Source of the DNA: Ypsolopha sequella
Taxonomy: Eukaryota > Arthropoda > Insecta > Lepidoptera > Ypsolophidae
Assembly: GCA_934047225.1 (NCBI GenBank)
Contig: OW203992.1
Location: 15,613,501-15,677,500, forward strand
Direction: 5' to 3'
Length of the DNA stretch: 64,000 bases
The notes beneath the pieces were generated by a model. The model did no database searches, was not told where the DNA came from, and was given only the letters and a program-made list of their open reading frames with translations. Shown in pieces: positions 24,025 to 33,396 of this stretch (positions within the stretch are counted from its first letter, which is position 1; every line of letters starts with the position of its first letter). A program made the position numbers and the translations under genes.

Positions 24025-24099
24025 CTGAGAAACATAACAAATAACGCTGAATATGGTTTAATACGTAATATAATTTTTAGCGTACTAGGCTGTCGGGTG

Positions 24100-24575
24100 A
24101 CAGTTGGTAACCCTATGCCATCAGTAACAAGATGTGATCAATTCGTAGTGGTGTAGAAAAAAAAATACATCAAAATAAACAGGGTTGGCTTGACGCAACC
24201 TGGAAAATTTTGTGGAGTCAGCAAAAGCAGCACAGTTTTATTGATTAAAAAATCACATGATCAAGTATATATCATCGACAGAGCGTATAAAAGGTGCTAA
24301 AGAAAGCTTTTTTTTCATATAAAAAGATATTCGATAAAATCAGGCTGATATAAGTACCAACATAGGACATGCAAACCTTATTTTTAAGCACCTTGTGATA
24401 CGCTTTATCGAACATAGTACTTGCTTTTTATTGACGTGATTTTTTTATCAGAAAATTTGCGTTGTTTTTGCTGACTGTATAAAACGCTCTAGGTTTATTT
24501 TGATGTAGTTTTTTTTCTACATCACTACGAGTTGGTCACATCTTGTTACTCAATGAGATAGTGTTCCCGACTGTA
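24100..24575. repeat. MITE with arms of about 190 bp
   Basis: CAGTAACAAGATGTGATCAA ... TACATCAAAATAAAC faces GTTTATTTTGATGTA ... TTG.TCACATCTTGTTACT. Further inward GTCAGCAAAA.CA, AAAAATCAC and GCGTAT..AAGGTGCT also pair. It lies in what would be an intron of the minus-strand exon series. Confidence 0.75.
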
Positions 24576-24904
24576 TTCTGACAGTCTACTATTCTATACC
24601 ATAAATTGCCACCGAATGACGTTAGCGTCAGCCGTCGGTTGCAGTCGACCATACAACGCTGACAATACCATCAATCAAGTGCAGTCGGCGCTGTTTGGCA
24701 GCGTCAGCGCGTCGAATGCAACCAATAGCTGACGCTCACTACCATTGTTCGATGGTAGTCGATGGCTATCGCCAACATGGTTCGACATATGCAGTTACCT
24801 ACCGTTGTCTACGGCTACCGTTTTGAAAGTGATGTTCGTTTGTTGGCACCCTAAATATTTACTAAATTTCAATGACATTACATAATTTCAATGACAATGA
24901 TATT

Positions 24905-25272
24905 TGATAGGTGGTAGAGCTGATGCCGGGTTTGACTGTGGAGGTACCACCATCTTACTTGGAGACCCCCTCGAAGTAATTCAGGGGAGAGTAAGAGGAC
25001 AGCTCACAGGCAAAAAACCAGGAGGCCCACCATACCTGGAACCGATGGATGGCGGTATATCCATCCCTTATAGCCGGGCCTTATATGGAACAGACTGGTA
25101 AGGGGCAGCGGCGTCACTGGTGCGAGGGTTCCGGCACCGCGCTCACCAACCCGCCTGCCCAGCGTGTGTGAGTATGGGCAATTCTTCCAGGATGACCACC
25201 GGGAATGACAAAGTCCTGGAAAGGCTTATGTCCAGCAGTGGACGAACGAGGCTGATGGATGGATGGAATGAC
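24905..25272 (+). repeat. LINE 3' fragment with GATG tail
   Basis: Ends CTTATGTCCAGCAGTGGACG then GCTGATGGATGGATGG. In lepidopteran genomes TGTCCAGCAGTGGA followed by a GATG/ATG run marks the 3' end of an RTE-like LINE family (general knowledge). A 65-codon frame at the start is not recognisable. 5'-truncated. Confidence 0.6.
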
Positions 25273-25337
25273 ATTACAGGTTACATGCACAGATTATTTT
25301 GAATTAATATATTGCCAGGTCTACCCGAATGAACTTT

Positions 25338-25433
25338 TCAGTACTTAGTCTTTTTTGCAGATTTTGTCGGATTGTTTTCTTTGCCTTCTGTTTCTGGTGG
25401 TCTCTTTTTAAAAAAAGACCTTCTCTTTTTCCC
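25338..25433 (-). CDS. Third, broken copy of the exon unit
   Basis: On the minus strand, after acceptor ATATTATTTCAG, 31 codons then TGA. Peptide: GKKRRSFFKKRPPE then TEGKENNPTKSAKKTK. The stretch EGKENNPTKSA.KT aligns with EGKDNDPTMSAQKT of 23908-24024 in the same frame, but the next bases carry an offset that brings in a stop. A donor-like GTAGAC lies 13 bp beyond the stop, where the other copies have theirs. Either a decayed duplicate, or the last exon of an alternative form. It lies upstream, in minus-strand order, of the other two, and outside the inverted borders at 22795-24786. Confidence 0.3.
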   Translation of the reverse strand, partial: GKKRRSFFKKRPPETEGKENNPTKSAKKTKY

Positions 25434-25743
25434 CTGAAATAATATATCAATGATATGTATTATACCTACAATTCTAGTTATTCAACTATTTCTACATAAT
25501 ATTACAGGTATAAATACCACGGCTTTGATATGCCTGCCTGGGACATATTTTTCTGAAATGAACTAAAACAAGTATTTCAAATAGTGCTCCAGTCCAAAAC
25601 AAAAACAGGTCGGAAGCGGAGCTAAACCATATACTTAGTCCGAGCCTTGATACTTGGGTAGTTTATTTAGCTGGATAGAAGTAAAAACAAAATTTTGAGC
25701 AACGTTTTTTGCGTGAATTGTTGCTTATAGTTTATAATAATAA

Positions 25744-26012
25744 TTATATATCGTCACGATAGGAATACCCGAGGGGGTTTTGGAGGTGTTCCGAGTGTGT
25801 CCGCACTCGGTACACCCGCGTTTCACCGACGATAAGTGTGTCCCAACGTGGTTGGTGGTGACTTCGGGGACAAAACATTCAACAAGTAGTAAGTATTAGT
25901 AAATACTATGCACAAAAATTCCGAAAAACTCCTTGGTGCATGCCCAACCGGGGCTTGAACGTGGATCTCAAAATTGAGAGGCCTGCGTTCTACCCATGAG
26001 CTACTATAATTG
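25744..26012 (-). repeat. tRNA-derived SINE, near full length
   Basis: On the minus strand the head (26010 to about 25925) resembles a tRNA: TAGCTCATGGGTAGAACG (box A-like) and ACGTTCAAGCCCC (box B-like). The body contains ATCGTCGGTGAAACGCGGGT and CCGAGTGCGG, and the 3' end is CCTCGGGTATTCCTATCGTG. Relatives: 31.58 (plus), 37.76, 42.12, 43.19 and 57.9 kb (minus). Confidence 0.75.
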
Positions 26013-26845
26013 TTACCAGTAATTATTCATATCTACTCTACTATTGGATAATGATTGTGTAGGTAGATTATGTTATGCTAGGTACCTACTTACTTTACTG
26101 CATGTACTCGTATTTTCAAAGCTTTTGTAGCCGCTTCTTTCTTGGTTTAGGTCTTTGTGGCATTTTTCTCAATCACATTATATGTATAATTATAATTTTT
26201 CTAAAAAAATTTCTTTGCTAACTCGTCAAACTTCTAGTTTATTATAGCGTCCACGCGCGAACTTCACAGCACAATTTATCCTCTAAATAACTAAGTCCAT
26301 TGCCAAATAAAAATCCTTATAAATATTTTCGCAAACATGTCATCAGACGCCAGGGTGTGGTACGTGGCAACAAGTGACACAGCCTCCCCGTCTGAACGCC
26401 ACTGCATGACTGATGCCTTCGCCCGCGCAGAGCACCTCTTAGCCTTTGACCTTGAAATCTTACATATTTTGATATTTTTAATGGAAAAAGTTACTGGATT
26501 TACTTGAAATATGTTGTATTTAAAGTTCAACAAATTCTTAATTTTTTGGCGTGTAAATATTTCCAAACGTCATAGCAGATTAGGAGGAGTAGGGAATTCA
26601 AGCCAAAAAAACATCATACAGTTTTTTTTTTTTTAATATAGAAGTTTTGATCGTACGGAACCAAAATTTGTTGCAAATATTTTTAAAGAGTTATTGGTTC
26701 GTATATATTTTTTTCAAGCCAATTGGTCTAGCCGTAAACAAGAAGTAGGCTTTAGAAAGTACCATCTGGCAGTATTTGAAAGGATCAAGCGCCTTAAGTA
26801 ACAGTGCGGTCACTGAGACTTAGCAAATAGGCACTGAGTTTCATT
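26013..26845. other. No gene established
   Basis: A short minus-strand frame starting at 26163 (15 codons, MPQRPKPRKKR...) begins with a good ATG context but stops before any donor. A strong donor-like GTAAGTAGG follows about 25 nt later. It could be the 5' end of the exon series; this is weak. Confidence 0.2.
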
Positions 26846-27336
26846 GTAGCACACCAGAGACATAGGTATACTACAGTACGATGTAACACACCAGAGACAT
26901 AGGTATACTACAGTACGATGTAACACACCAGAGACATAGGTATACTACAGTACGATGTAACACACCAGAGACATAGGTATACTACAGTACGATGTAACAC
27001 ACCAGAGACATATGTATACTACAGTACGATGTAACACACCAGAGACATAGGTATACTACAGTACGATGTAACACACCAGAGACATAGGTATACTACAGTA
27101 CGATGTAACACACCAGAGACATAGGTATACTACAGTACGATGTAACACACCAGAGACATAGGTATACTACAGTACGATGTAACACACCAGAGACATAGGT
27201 ATACTACAGTACGATGTAACACACCAGAGACATAGGTATACTACAGTACGATGTAACACACCAGAGACATAGGTATACTACAGTACGATGTAACACACCA
27301 GAGACATAGGTATACTACAGTACGATGTAACACACC
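26846..27336. repeat. 37-bp tandem repeat, 13 copies
   Basis: Thirteen full 37-bp units (first at 26846, each 37 bp later, last full unit ending 27326) and a 10-bp partial. The unit begins GTAACACACCAGAGACATAG and ends GTATACTACAGTACGAT. The only differences I see are GTAGC for GTAAC in the first unit and one G-to-T in the fifth (27013). The near-identity implies recent expansion or ongoing homogenisation. 37 is not a multiple of three, so frames through it shift at each unit; a minus frame at 27241-27516 is an artefact. Confidence 0.98.
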
Positions 27337-27406
27337 TAAAAACATATCCTCCTTTGAATCAAGGCCACTTACATGCTCTATGTAAATATATATAGTTAGA
27401 TATAAA

Positions 27407-27667
27407 TATACAAGGTGAATTTGTGAACATCGTCCAAATTCATACTTGAGCCTTGGTAAGTGTTCAGCATCATTAACCAATAACGATTTTTGTAAAATGA
27501 AATTTCGACTCCCCATAGTGGTTCATTCAGGAGTGGGAGTGAATTACTATGGGAAGTCGAAATATCATTATACAAATTTCACAAAAATTGTTATCGATTC
27601 ATGATGCTGATCACTTACCAAGCCTCCAGCATGAATTTGGACGATGATCAAAAAGTCACCTTGTATA
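27407..27667. repeat. Palindromic MITE, family A copy 3
   Basis: TATACAAGGTGAATTTGTGA at the left and AAAAAGTCACCTTGTATA at the right, with the family centre CGACTCCCCATAG..CTATGGGAAGTCG. The two ends differ (GAATTTGTGAACATCG versus CGATGATCAAAAAGTC), as in copy 2. Confidence 0.9.
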
Positions 27668-28604
27668 TAGGAAGATATAGTTTTTAATAATAACAAACAC
27701 ACACACTCATAATTACAACCACATTCAAAACTAAACTTATATATTACTTATATACCCAACACGTACACCTTCAACACTCAACACCAACTCACACTCTTAC
27801 AATCATAACTAAGTTTAAAACTATTTATTAAGTTTTCTTTTGTAAAACCATAACCATACTTTATGAAGGAGCGGGGCATCCTGGCACAGGTATTTTTAAT
27901 ACTTAAAAGGATGTCCCAACACCTAATGTATTATGATAAGTCTTTTTGCAAATATTTCTATGTAAAGGAAAGGAAAATTGTAATCTTTGATGGTTTTATA
28001 TTGAAGCCAGATAGTGTAAGATTGTGAAAAGACCCTTTCTTCCAAACCGCTCAACAAACGCCACCCTACACGCGCCTACAAGCGTGCATAGCGTGTGATT
28101 TTGAATAACTTCTTACCACAGAACATTTAAATCAAATAGAAAGGCTAAGTGGGCGTGTCACGCGCGCCACAACTACTGTTGAACATCAATACTTAGACCG
28201 AAACACGCGATCGCTGCCCATAGTCGCACGCGAACCGTGACTCTGTGAACCTCTGCCTAATCTAAAGAGAAATGCCGTATTGTGCAATAATTACTTGCAG
28301 AATCACGAATAAGAAAGCAAACCGGAAAAATTGAGATATTTCCTTTCACCTGTAATTATAAAAACTTTGTATAATATGAGAATTTTAGATAAATAACTAA
28401 TTTACTCATGGTGACAACAAAAATATACATTACCGGCAATGTACGCTCACAATTTTGGCTAAGATGTAGTAAACAAGTAATGTATGCTCTTCCTACTTGT
28501 CAAACTTGCTCGCTAGTGTTGTGCCGTATCGTGGTGTCACACAATCGATAGACGTTTTTTATTCCTTGAGCGATATTCTTAAATTAAGTTTTAAGATAAA
28601 ACTT
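27668..28604. other. No gene seen
   Basis: AT-rich with a GC-richer patch at 28140-28260 (for example GGGCGTGTCACGCGCGCCAC). No supported frame. Confidence 0.35.
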
Positions 28605-28672
28605 TTATAACATTCGAGAAACCGTTGTCAGTTACCCCAAAATCGACCGAATAACTGTACAAGCAAGGAGAA

Positions 28673-30268
28673 CTTGGACCGCTTGGACCAGCAATCTTCA
28701 GTCTGGCGATTCATCCGGTAATAACAGCTCTAAATTCTAAATTCAATATTTGGTATTTAGATGACGGCACTATAGGAGGCGATGCTATTTCAGTTCTTAA
28801 CGACCTAAAATATATAACAGAACAATTTAAACAACTGGGCCTTCAGCTCAATTTCTCAAAATGTGAACTGTTTCTATCCGATTCTATACCTACGGTAGAA
28901 AAAGAAGACATGATTTTAAAATTTAATAATCTGGCTCCCGACATTAAAATCCTCGATAAGCAGTCGCTTCGCCTTCTTGGTGCCCCCATACACGAAGACT
29001 CAATCCCTGCCTATGTAAACGAGCAAATATCTAAATTCCTCGCATCCTCCGAACGACTATCAAAAATTAACCCCCACATGGCTCTGTTTATCATCCGTTT
29101 CTGCTTGTTTGTCCCAAACTTAACTTATGTTATCCGCTGCTCAGTTATGTGGAAATTCAACACCCTCCTTAAACTATTAGATAATACAATTGCAGAAACT
29201 CTTGGTTCCATATTAAATTGCTCGTTTACAGAACGGAGTTGGGATCAAGCCACGCTCCCCGTCCGCTTCGGTGGCCTGGGAATCAGAAAAATCTCAAGTG
29301 TAGCGCTCCCTGCCTTCCTGTCCTCCGTCAATGGTACCAATGCTCTCTTCGGTAATATAATTAGCCCGTCACTCGGTGACGTTGAGGCATTGGACCTGAC
29401 GGAGGCCAGAAATGCATGGACACTAGCTTGTCCAGGCGAACCCCTGCCCATTGTCTTGCACTCCCAAAAACAATGGGACGAGCCACTCTGCAGGAAAGTC
29501 CAACAAAATCTTCTAGAAACTGCCGAGAGCCCTGTGGAGCAAGCTCGTCTCCTTGCTGTCAAGGAACACGAGGCTGGGTACTGGCTGCAAGCAATGCCTT
29601 CAGCAGCAATCGGGACACTTCTCGATAAGACTGCTTTTACAATGGCTGTCTGTCTGCGACTCGGGGTTAAGATAAACGAACCACATCGCTGCCAATGTGG
29701 AGCAAGCGTTGACCTACTAGGCCACCACGGCCTTTCATGTCGTCGAAGCGCCGGCCGCCTATCCCGCCATGCAAATCTTAACGATGTCATCCGAAGGGCG
29801 CTTGTCACCGTTAACGTGCCGGCAATATTAGAGCCCCAAGGTCTCTCACGTGACGATGGCAAGAGGCCCGACGGCATGACACTCGTTTCGTGGAGAAACG
29901 GGCGGTCGTTGGTGTGGGACGCTACGTGCGTAGATACGCTTGCTCCGTCCCACCTTCCGGCGACCGCAAAAAAGGCGGGTGCGGCGGCAGCAACGGCTGA
30001 ATTAGCTAAGCGGCGCAACTATGCAGCCCTGGGAGCGGGTTACATATTTGCGCCGTTTGCCGTCGAAACACTGGGGCCGTGGGGGCCAGAGGCGCGTCGA
30101 CTGTTCCACGAAATATCGTCGCGCCTGGTCGATGCCTCGGGTGACCCGAGGGCTGGCGCGTACCTCGGACAACGGATAAGCTTAGCCATCCAACGAGGTA
30201 ACGCTGCCAGTGTCTTGGGTGCCCTCCCATCTGGCAGCGATTTGGAAAAAGTTTTTTATTTAATTTAA
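28673..30268 (+). CDS. LINE polyprotein C-terminal part (reverse transcriptase end and restriction-like endonuclease)
   Basis: About 531 codons open from the truncation point to a TAA at 30266-30268; the first in-frame ATG is at 28910, but the true start was lost. The reverse transcriptase palm motif YLDD is at 28754-28765, preceded by a PLGPAIFS-type motif. A conserved connecting segment, LPVRFGGLGIRKI, follows (about residues 117-129 counted from the ATG). The C-terminus has the signature of the restriction-like endonuclease of R2-type LINEs: a C-x1-C-x8-H-x4-C zinc-binding cluster (C261, C263, H272, C277), an RH motif (R286-H287), then RPD (319-321) and WD (D337) as the PD..D catalytic pair, with 15 residues between the aspartates, near the usual spacing. 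In the family this nuclease nicks the target DNA to prime reverse transcription. The frame is free of stops, so the insertion seems fairly recent. The exact clade (R2, NeSL, Hero-like and so on) cannot be given without a tree. A long minus frame inside it (29245-30018) is a shadow. Confidence 0.85.
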   Translation, partial: LGPLGPAIFSLAIHPVITALNSKFNIWYLDDGTIGGDAISVLNDLKYITEQFKQLGLQLNFSKCELFLSDSIPTVEKEDMILKFNNLAPDIKILDKQSLRLLGAPIHEDSIPAYVNEQISKFLASSERLSKINPHMALFIIRFCLFVPNLTYVIRCSVMWKFNTLLKLLDNTIAETLGSILNCSFTERSWDQATLPVRFGGLGIRKISSVALPAFLSSVNGTNALFGNIISPSLGDVEALDLTEARNAWTLACPGEPLPIVLHSQKQWDEPLCRKVQQNLLETAESPVEQARLLAVKEHEAGYWLQAMPSAAIGTLLDKTAFTMAVCLRLGVKINEPHRCQCGASVDLLGHHGLSCRRSAGRLSRHANLNDVIRRALVTVNVPAILEPQGLSRDDGKRPDGMTLVSWRNGRSLVWDATCVDTLAPSHLPATAKKAGAAAATAELAKRRNYAALGAGYIFAPFAVETLGPWGPEARRLFHEISSRLVDASGDPRAGAYLGQRISLAIQRGNAASVLGALPSGSDLEKVFYLI

Positions 30269-30411
30269 TTTGTTTTAGGTAATTTATTTATTTTTACTTA
30301 GTTTAGATCTAAATTATTTTTTCTTAAAAGTTTGTAAGAAATAATTGTAAAATTAAGAAGCAGTTAAAATATAACATTCCTATACATTGTTTCGCACAAC
30401 AAGGACGTCAC
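28673..30411 (+). mobile_element. 5'-truncated RLE-type LINE insertion
   Basis: Flanked by perfect 11-bp direct repeats AGCAAGGAGAA (28662-28672 and 30412-30422), a target-site duplication. The 5' end is cut inside the reverse transcriptase, as expected from incomplete target-primed reverse transcription. The 3' untranslated part is 143 bp and ends in ACAAGGACGTCAC with no poly(A), as in several LINEs of the R2-like group. Deleting the insert plus one duplication rebuilds the host element's first monomer, whose intact counterpart is seen at the right end. Confidence 0.85.
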
Positions 30412-30422
30412 AGCAAGGAGAA

Positions 30423-31330
30423 AAGTTTTTATATAAAATGTATGAGAAAATATTTAAAAGTGAATAAGTGTGCGTTTATTTCCTCTACGGTGTAATTGTT
30501 GGCTATGCATAAATACATAGTTTTCAAAATACATGAGATATTTGTACAGTCGAACAAAAGTATTCGTGTGAAATGTATGAAAAAAAATGAAAAGTGTTAA
30601 AGCGTGTTTTAATTACTCTACAATGTAATTCTAAGCTACGTATATGTATGTCTGAAAATATTTATCAAAATATATAGGGTAAAATGTACAGTCGAGGTCA
30701 AAAGCTTTGGGATAAAATATTTCAAAATGTATGAGTGTGTCATTATTTAATCTATAGGGTAATTCTAAGCTATGCACATGTCCAATTGATTATTTATCAA
30801 GATATAGGGAATCTGTATAGTCGAGGAAAAAAGTTTTTGCTAAAATATTTAAAAGTATATAAACGTGTGTTTAATTATCCAACAGGGTAATTCTAAGCTA
30901 TGCATGCATATCTTGAATATATATTTACGGTAGTTACAGTATGAGAGTTGGTATAACATACTAAAGGTTTTTACAAAATATATAGAAAAAAAGAGCTTGG
31001 AATTACACTGAAGAGTAAATAAACACACACTTCCTTGATTGTGCAGATGCCCCTTATATGTTGATAAATAAGTATTTAATCATATGCATAGCTTAGAATT
31101 ACGTTGTAGAGTAAATAAAATACACTTTTACACTTTCAAATGTTTTTTCATACATTTCACCCGAAAACTTTTGTTCTCGACTGTATAAATATATCATAGA
31201 TATTGAAAAATAAGTATTTATACTTACGCATAGCTTAGAATTACACCGTAGAGTAAATAAACACACATTTGTACGGTTTTAAATATTTTCTCGTACATTT
31301 TATATGAACACTTTTCTCCTTGATTGTACA
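30423..31330. repeat. Subterminal monomer array, about 130-bp units head to head
   Basis: The core motif GTAATTCTAAGCTATGCA (variants) occurs in plus orientation near 30490, 30625, 30758 and 30886 and inverted (GCATAGCTTAGAATTAC) near 31086 and 31228, with a degraded one near 30985. Each is accompanied by GTGTGTTTA.TTACTCTACA and ACAGTCGAG.AAAAGTTTT. Spacing is about 125-140 bp. The orientation switches near 30940-30980. Such monomers may be binding sites for a transposase supplied elsewhere (inference). Confidence 0.75.
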
Positions 31331-31351
31331 GTTACTCGGTCGATTTTGGAG

Positions 31352-31426
31352 TAACTGTTAACGGTTTATCGAATGTTATTATAACACCAGGTGTTATAAT
31401 AACATTCGAGAAACCGTTAACAGTTA
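31352..31426. repeat. Palindrome of two inverted-repeat ends back to back
   Basis: Arms of about 37 bp around a single A at 31389 (TTATAACACC A GGTGTTATAA at the centre), differing at one position in the inner 34 bp (GATAAACC versus GAGAAACC). The right half repeats the outer end of the 28606-31388 element and then diverges after CAGTTA. Confidence 0.9.
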
Positions 31427-31503
31427 AAATAGGTCCTATTTTATGTCACCTAACACAAGTGTATTGGTGGTATGGACCAAAACGCCCATTCTCCTTTGAA
31501 ATG

Positions 31504-31535
31504 GGATTTTTCATAAGAGTGTTTATGAAAAATCC
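31504..31535. repeat. Short hairpin
   Basis: GGATTTTTCATA and TATGAAAAATCC, perfect 12-bp arms with an 8-nt loop. No terminator or gene context. Confidence 0.6.
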
Positions 31536-31581
31536 AATTATTTTGAAGCTACCATAATATAATTTAAAATATGTTAAATCT

Positions 31582-31705
31582 TAATATATTCGTCGGTGAA
31601 ACGCGGGTGTACCGAGTGTGGACTGTAACTTGCATTTCACAGTTCACACTCGGAATACCTCTGATACCCCCTCGGGGATTCATGTCGTGACCATATATTA
31701 TCATT
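31582..31705 (+). repeat. SINE 3' fragment
   Basis: TTCGTCGGTGAAACGCGGGT, TACCGAGTGTGGACTG and CCCCCTCGGGGATTCATGTC match the body and tail of the SINE at 25744-26012, here in plus orientation and without the tRNA head. Confidence 0.7.
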
Positions 31706-31710
31706 ATTAC

Positions 31711-31768
31711 TGATCACTTACAAAGTTTTAAGTATGAATTTGGCTATATCAATGAAATCACCTTATAC
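31711..31768. repeat. Family A remnant
   Basis: TGATCACTTACAAAG..AGTATGAATTTGG..AAATCACCTTATA is a degraded end of family A. Confidence 0.55.
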
Positions 31769-31769
31769 A

Positions 31770-33011
31770 CCTAATACACGTTAAAACAATTTTACTAAAA
31801 TATGTAAAACAAGATAATAAAAATAACACACAAATTGTCTCAGAGCAAATTGGTTTCTCGATTGATTATAAAAAAAGTTAGTCGAAGTTACATCTGTTCC
31901 CATCCCTAGCAATAAATCATCACGTCATATAATCAGACTGTGTTTAATATTAAGTTCGCAATACCGCTCCGGTCAAATTATCAACCACCTAAAGCCGGTA
32001 GGTTTATAATGGTTACATGGTATTAAAACTAAAACGTCGTAAATGAAATCGTTTGTTTGAAAAATACACCGTTTTACACAGAGATACGGTAGTTTTTTCA
32101 TTTGATAAGTTTTCGATATAAGTCATTTGTTTTGCGTAGAAAGAACAACCATTGGTATTAAAGTTTTGATAGTATGACAAGGTGTGTGCCTGTGGGTGTG
32201 AGGCGACAAAGGTTCTGGTACGCATACAGCTCCAAGGCCTTTCTAACTATTTAAATGTTCTGAGCTTCTTACTAACCCTGCGGTCCGTAATAGAATTACA
32301 ATAGATCATAAGCCATTCACTTCATACTTTCGTAATCGATTTTAGCGATATAATTCTATTTCGGAACGCAGGGTAAATGTTTTGCTAGCAGGAGACTTTA
32401 CTTATCCTTTTGTTGCCAGCTGCATGGCCCGAAATAACTTTATGTATTTATTTATTTCATGGAAAAGACACAGAAGTAAATTACACATAGACACATATTA
32501 AAGTATAAGTTAAATGTTAATTAAATTTACTTCCTCTACGCTTTCCTCAAATATATTGTCTCTGTAGAAATTAATTGGTGACATTTCTGAATATTTAAAA
32601 TAAAATAATGAGGTAAAGTTTACACAGCAATTTATAATCGGTAAGGTTGGATCCAAGATTTGATTTTGGTGGGGCCATTCTGACAAAGTTTATCACAAAG
32701 TAAAAAAAGCAAGTTTTGAGACACCTTAAACCTTGAAGTGCTTTTGGCAAAAATATCCATTACCATATAAACCCATGCTGTGTAAAAGTGCATCCGTATC
32801 GAAAAGAAAAATCGAGTCAAATGTATGGAATTCCTGGTTGTTTAGGAAGGGCTATGGCCCCCATGCCCCTTGTGTCCGCCAATGCAATATAAACTTGTTA
32901 TAAAAAAGGTACACTGTACCGGGTATTTTAATCAAAATAAATAAACAATGCCATTCGCTAGCAAATAAGCGGTCCTATTATGTAATAACATGGAAATTAC
33001 GAATAAGGTGC
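31770..33011. other. No gene seen
   Basis: Unassigned apart from the small MITE at 32276-32373. Short minus frames at 32.0-32.2 and 32.6-32.8 kb have no recognisable content. Confidence 0.35.
32276..32373. repeat. 98-bp MITE with TAA flanks
   Basis: CCCTGCGGTCCG.AATAGAATTA faces TAATTCTATTTCGGAACGCAGGG. TAA stands at both borders (32273-32275, 32374-32376), which fits a 3-bp target duplication of PIF/Harbinger type or simple symmetry. Confidence 0.65.
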
Positions 33012-33014
33012 TCA

Positions 33015-33293
33015 TTGTTTTGCAATCGTCGAACAAAAAAGAAAACAAGTAGACCATTTCTCTGCATTGCTCTACTTGTTTTCTTCATATTTGAACTTTT
33101 GTTGTCTTCTAGGGACAAACCGGCTCGTGCACGTACTGTCTCTCTTCTCAAAACTCCTGTGCACAAATCGTGTGCATTCGGCCAGTCCTTCACCGTCGTG
33201 GCCATAAGATTATGGAATTCGCTTCCCCATAACATCAGAGACTGTCCTACACTCGGTATTTTTAAAAACAGAGTGAAACTTTCAACTCCATGA
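33015..33293 (+). CDS. LINE reverse transcriptase extreme C-terminus
   Basis: 92 codons and TGA. The second half carries the signature QSFTVVAIRLWNSLPHNIRD followed by CPTLGIFKNRVK, which matches the conserved end of CR1/Jockey-type LINE polyproteins (a WNSLP motif followed by a lysine-rich helix). This portion lies after the catalytic domain and has no enzymatic residues. The first about 30 residues include a 14-bp-arm hairpin in the DNA (33040-33084) and are probably rearranged. A dead, 5'-truncated copy; the ATG is incidental. The minus frame 32978-33310 is a shadow. Confidence 0.7.
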   Translation: MFCNRRTKKKTSRPFLCIALLVFFIFELLLSSRDKPARARTVSLLKTPVHKSCAFGQSFTVVAIRLWNSLPHNIRDCPTLGIFKNRVKLSTP

Positions 33294-33396
33294 GTATCTG
33301 TAGATAGCACAATATTTATTTTAACTATTGTTATGTATTTTTATCTTATTTATTGTAAGTATTATGTATATAAATAAATATGTTTATTGTTTAAGT

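Larger units (their letters stand above)
22795..24786. other. Possible inverted-repeat cassette holding exon copies
   Basis: The left border (22795-22857: GTCGAACCTTGTCGGCGGTA ... GCGTCAGCCGTC..GGTTGCA) is mirrored, with divergence and a gap, by 24690-24786 (TGCAACCAATAGCTGACGC ... CGCCAACATGGTTCGAC). Another GCGTCAGCCGTCGGTTGCAG copy sits at about 24626. Between the borders lie two exon-like segments, a glutamate/glutamine-rich repeat tract and one MITE. It may be a DNA transposon that holds gene pieces, or chance clustering of one repeat type. Confidence 0.35.
28606..31388. mobile_element. Inverted-repeat element with internal monomers, interrupted by a LINE
   Basis: Left end (28606-28672) contains AACATTCGAGAAACCGTT, CAGTTACCCCAAAATCGACC and AACTGTACAAGCAAGGAGAA. 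The right end (about 31315-31388) is its inverted copy: TTCTCCTTGATTGTACAGTT, GGTCGATTTTGGAGTAACTG, AACGGTTTATCGAATGTT. Inside lie about 130-bp monomers, four pointing one way and three the other. Without the LINE insert (28673-30411 plus one 11-bp duplication) the element would be about 1.03 kb. No transposase remains. The superfamily cannot be stated. Confidence 0.75.

Noticed and set aside
26846..27336. CRISPR-like array
   Set aside because: Units are directly adjacent with no unique spacers; this is a plain tandem repeat in insect DNA.
27241..27516. 91-codon minus frame with repeated CLWCVTSYC-like peptides
   Set aside because: Runs through the 37-bp array, whose period is not a multiple of three, and into a MITE.
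29245..30018. 257-codon minus frame
   Set aside because: Antisense shadow of the LINE reading frame, which carries clear motifs on the plus strand.
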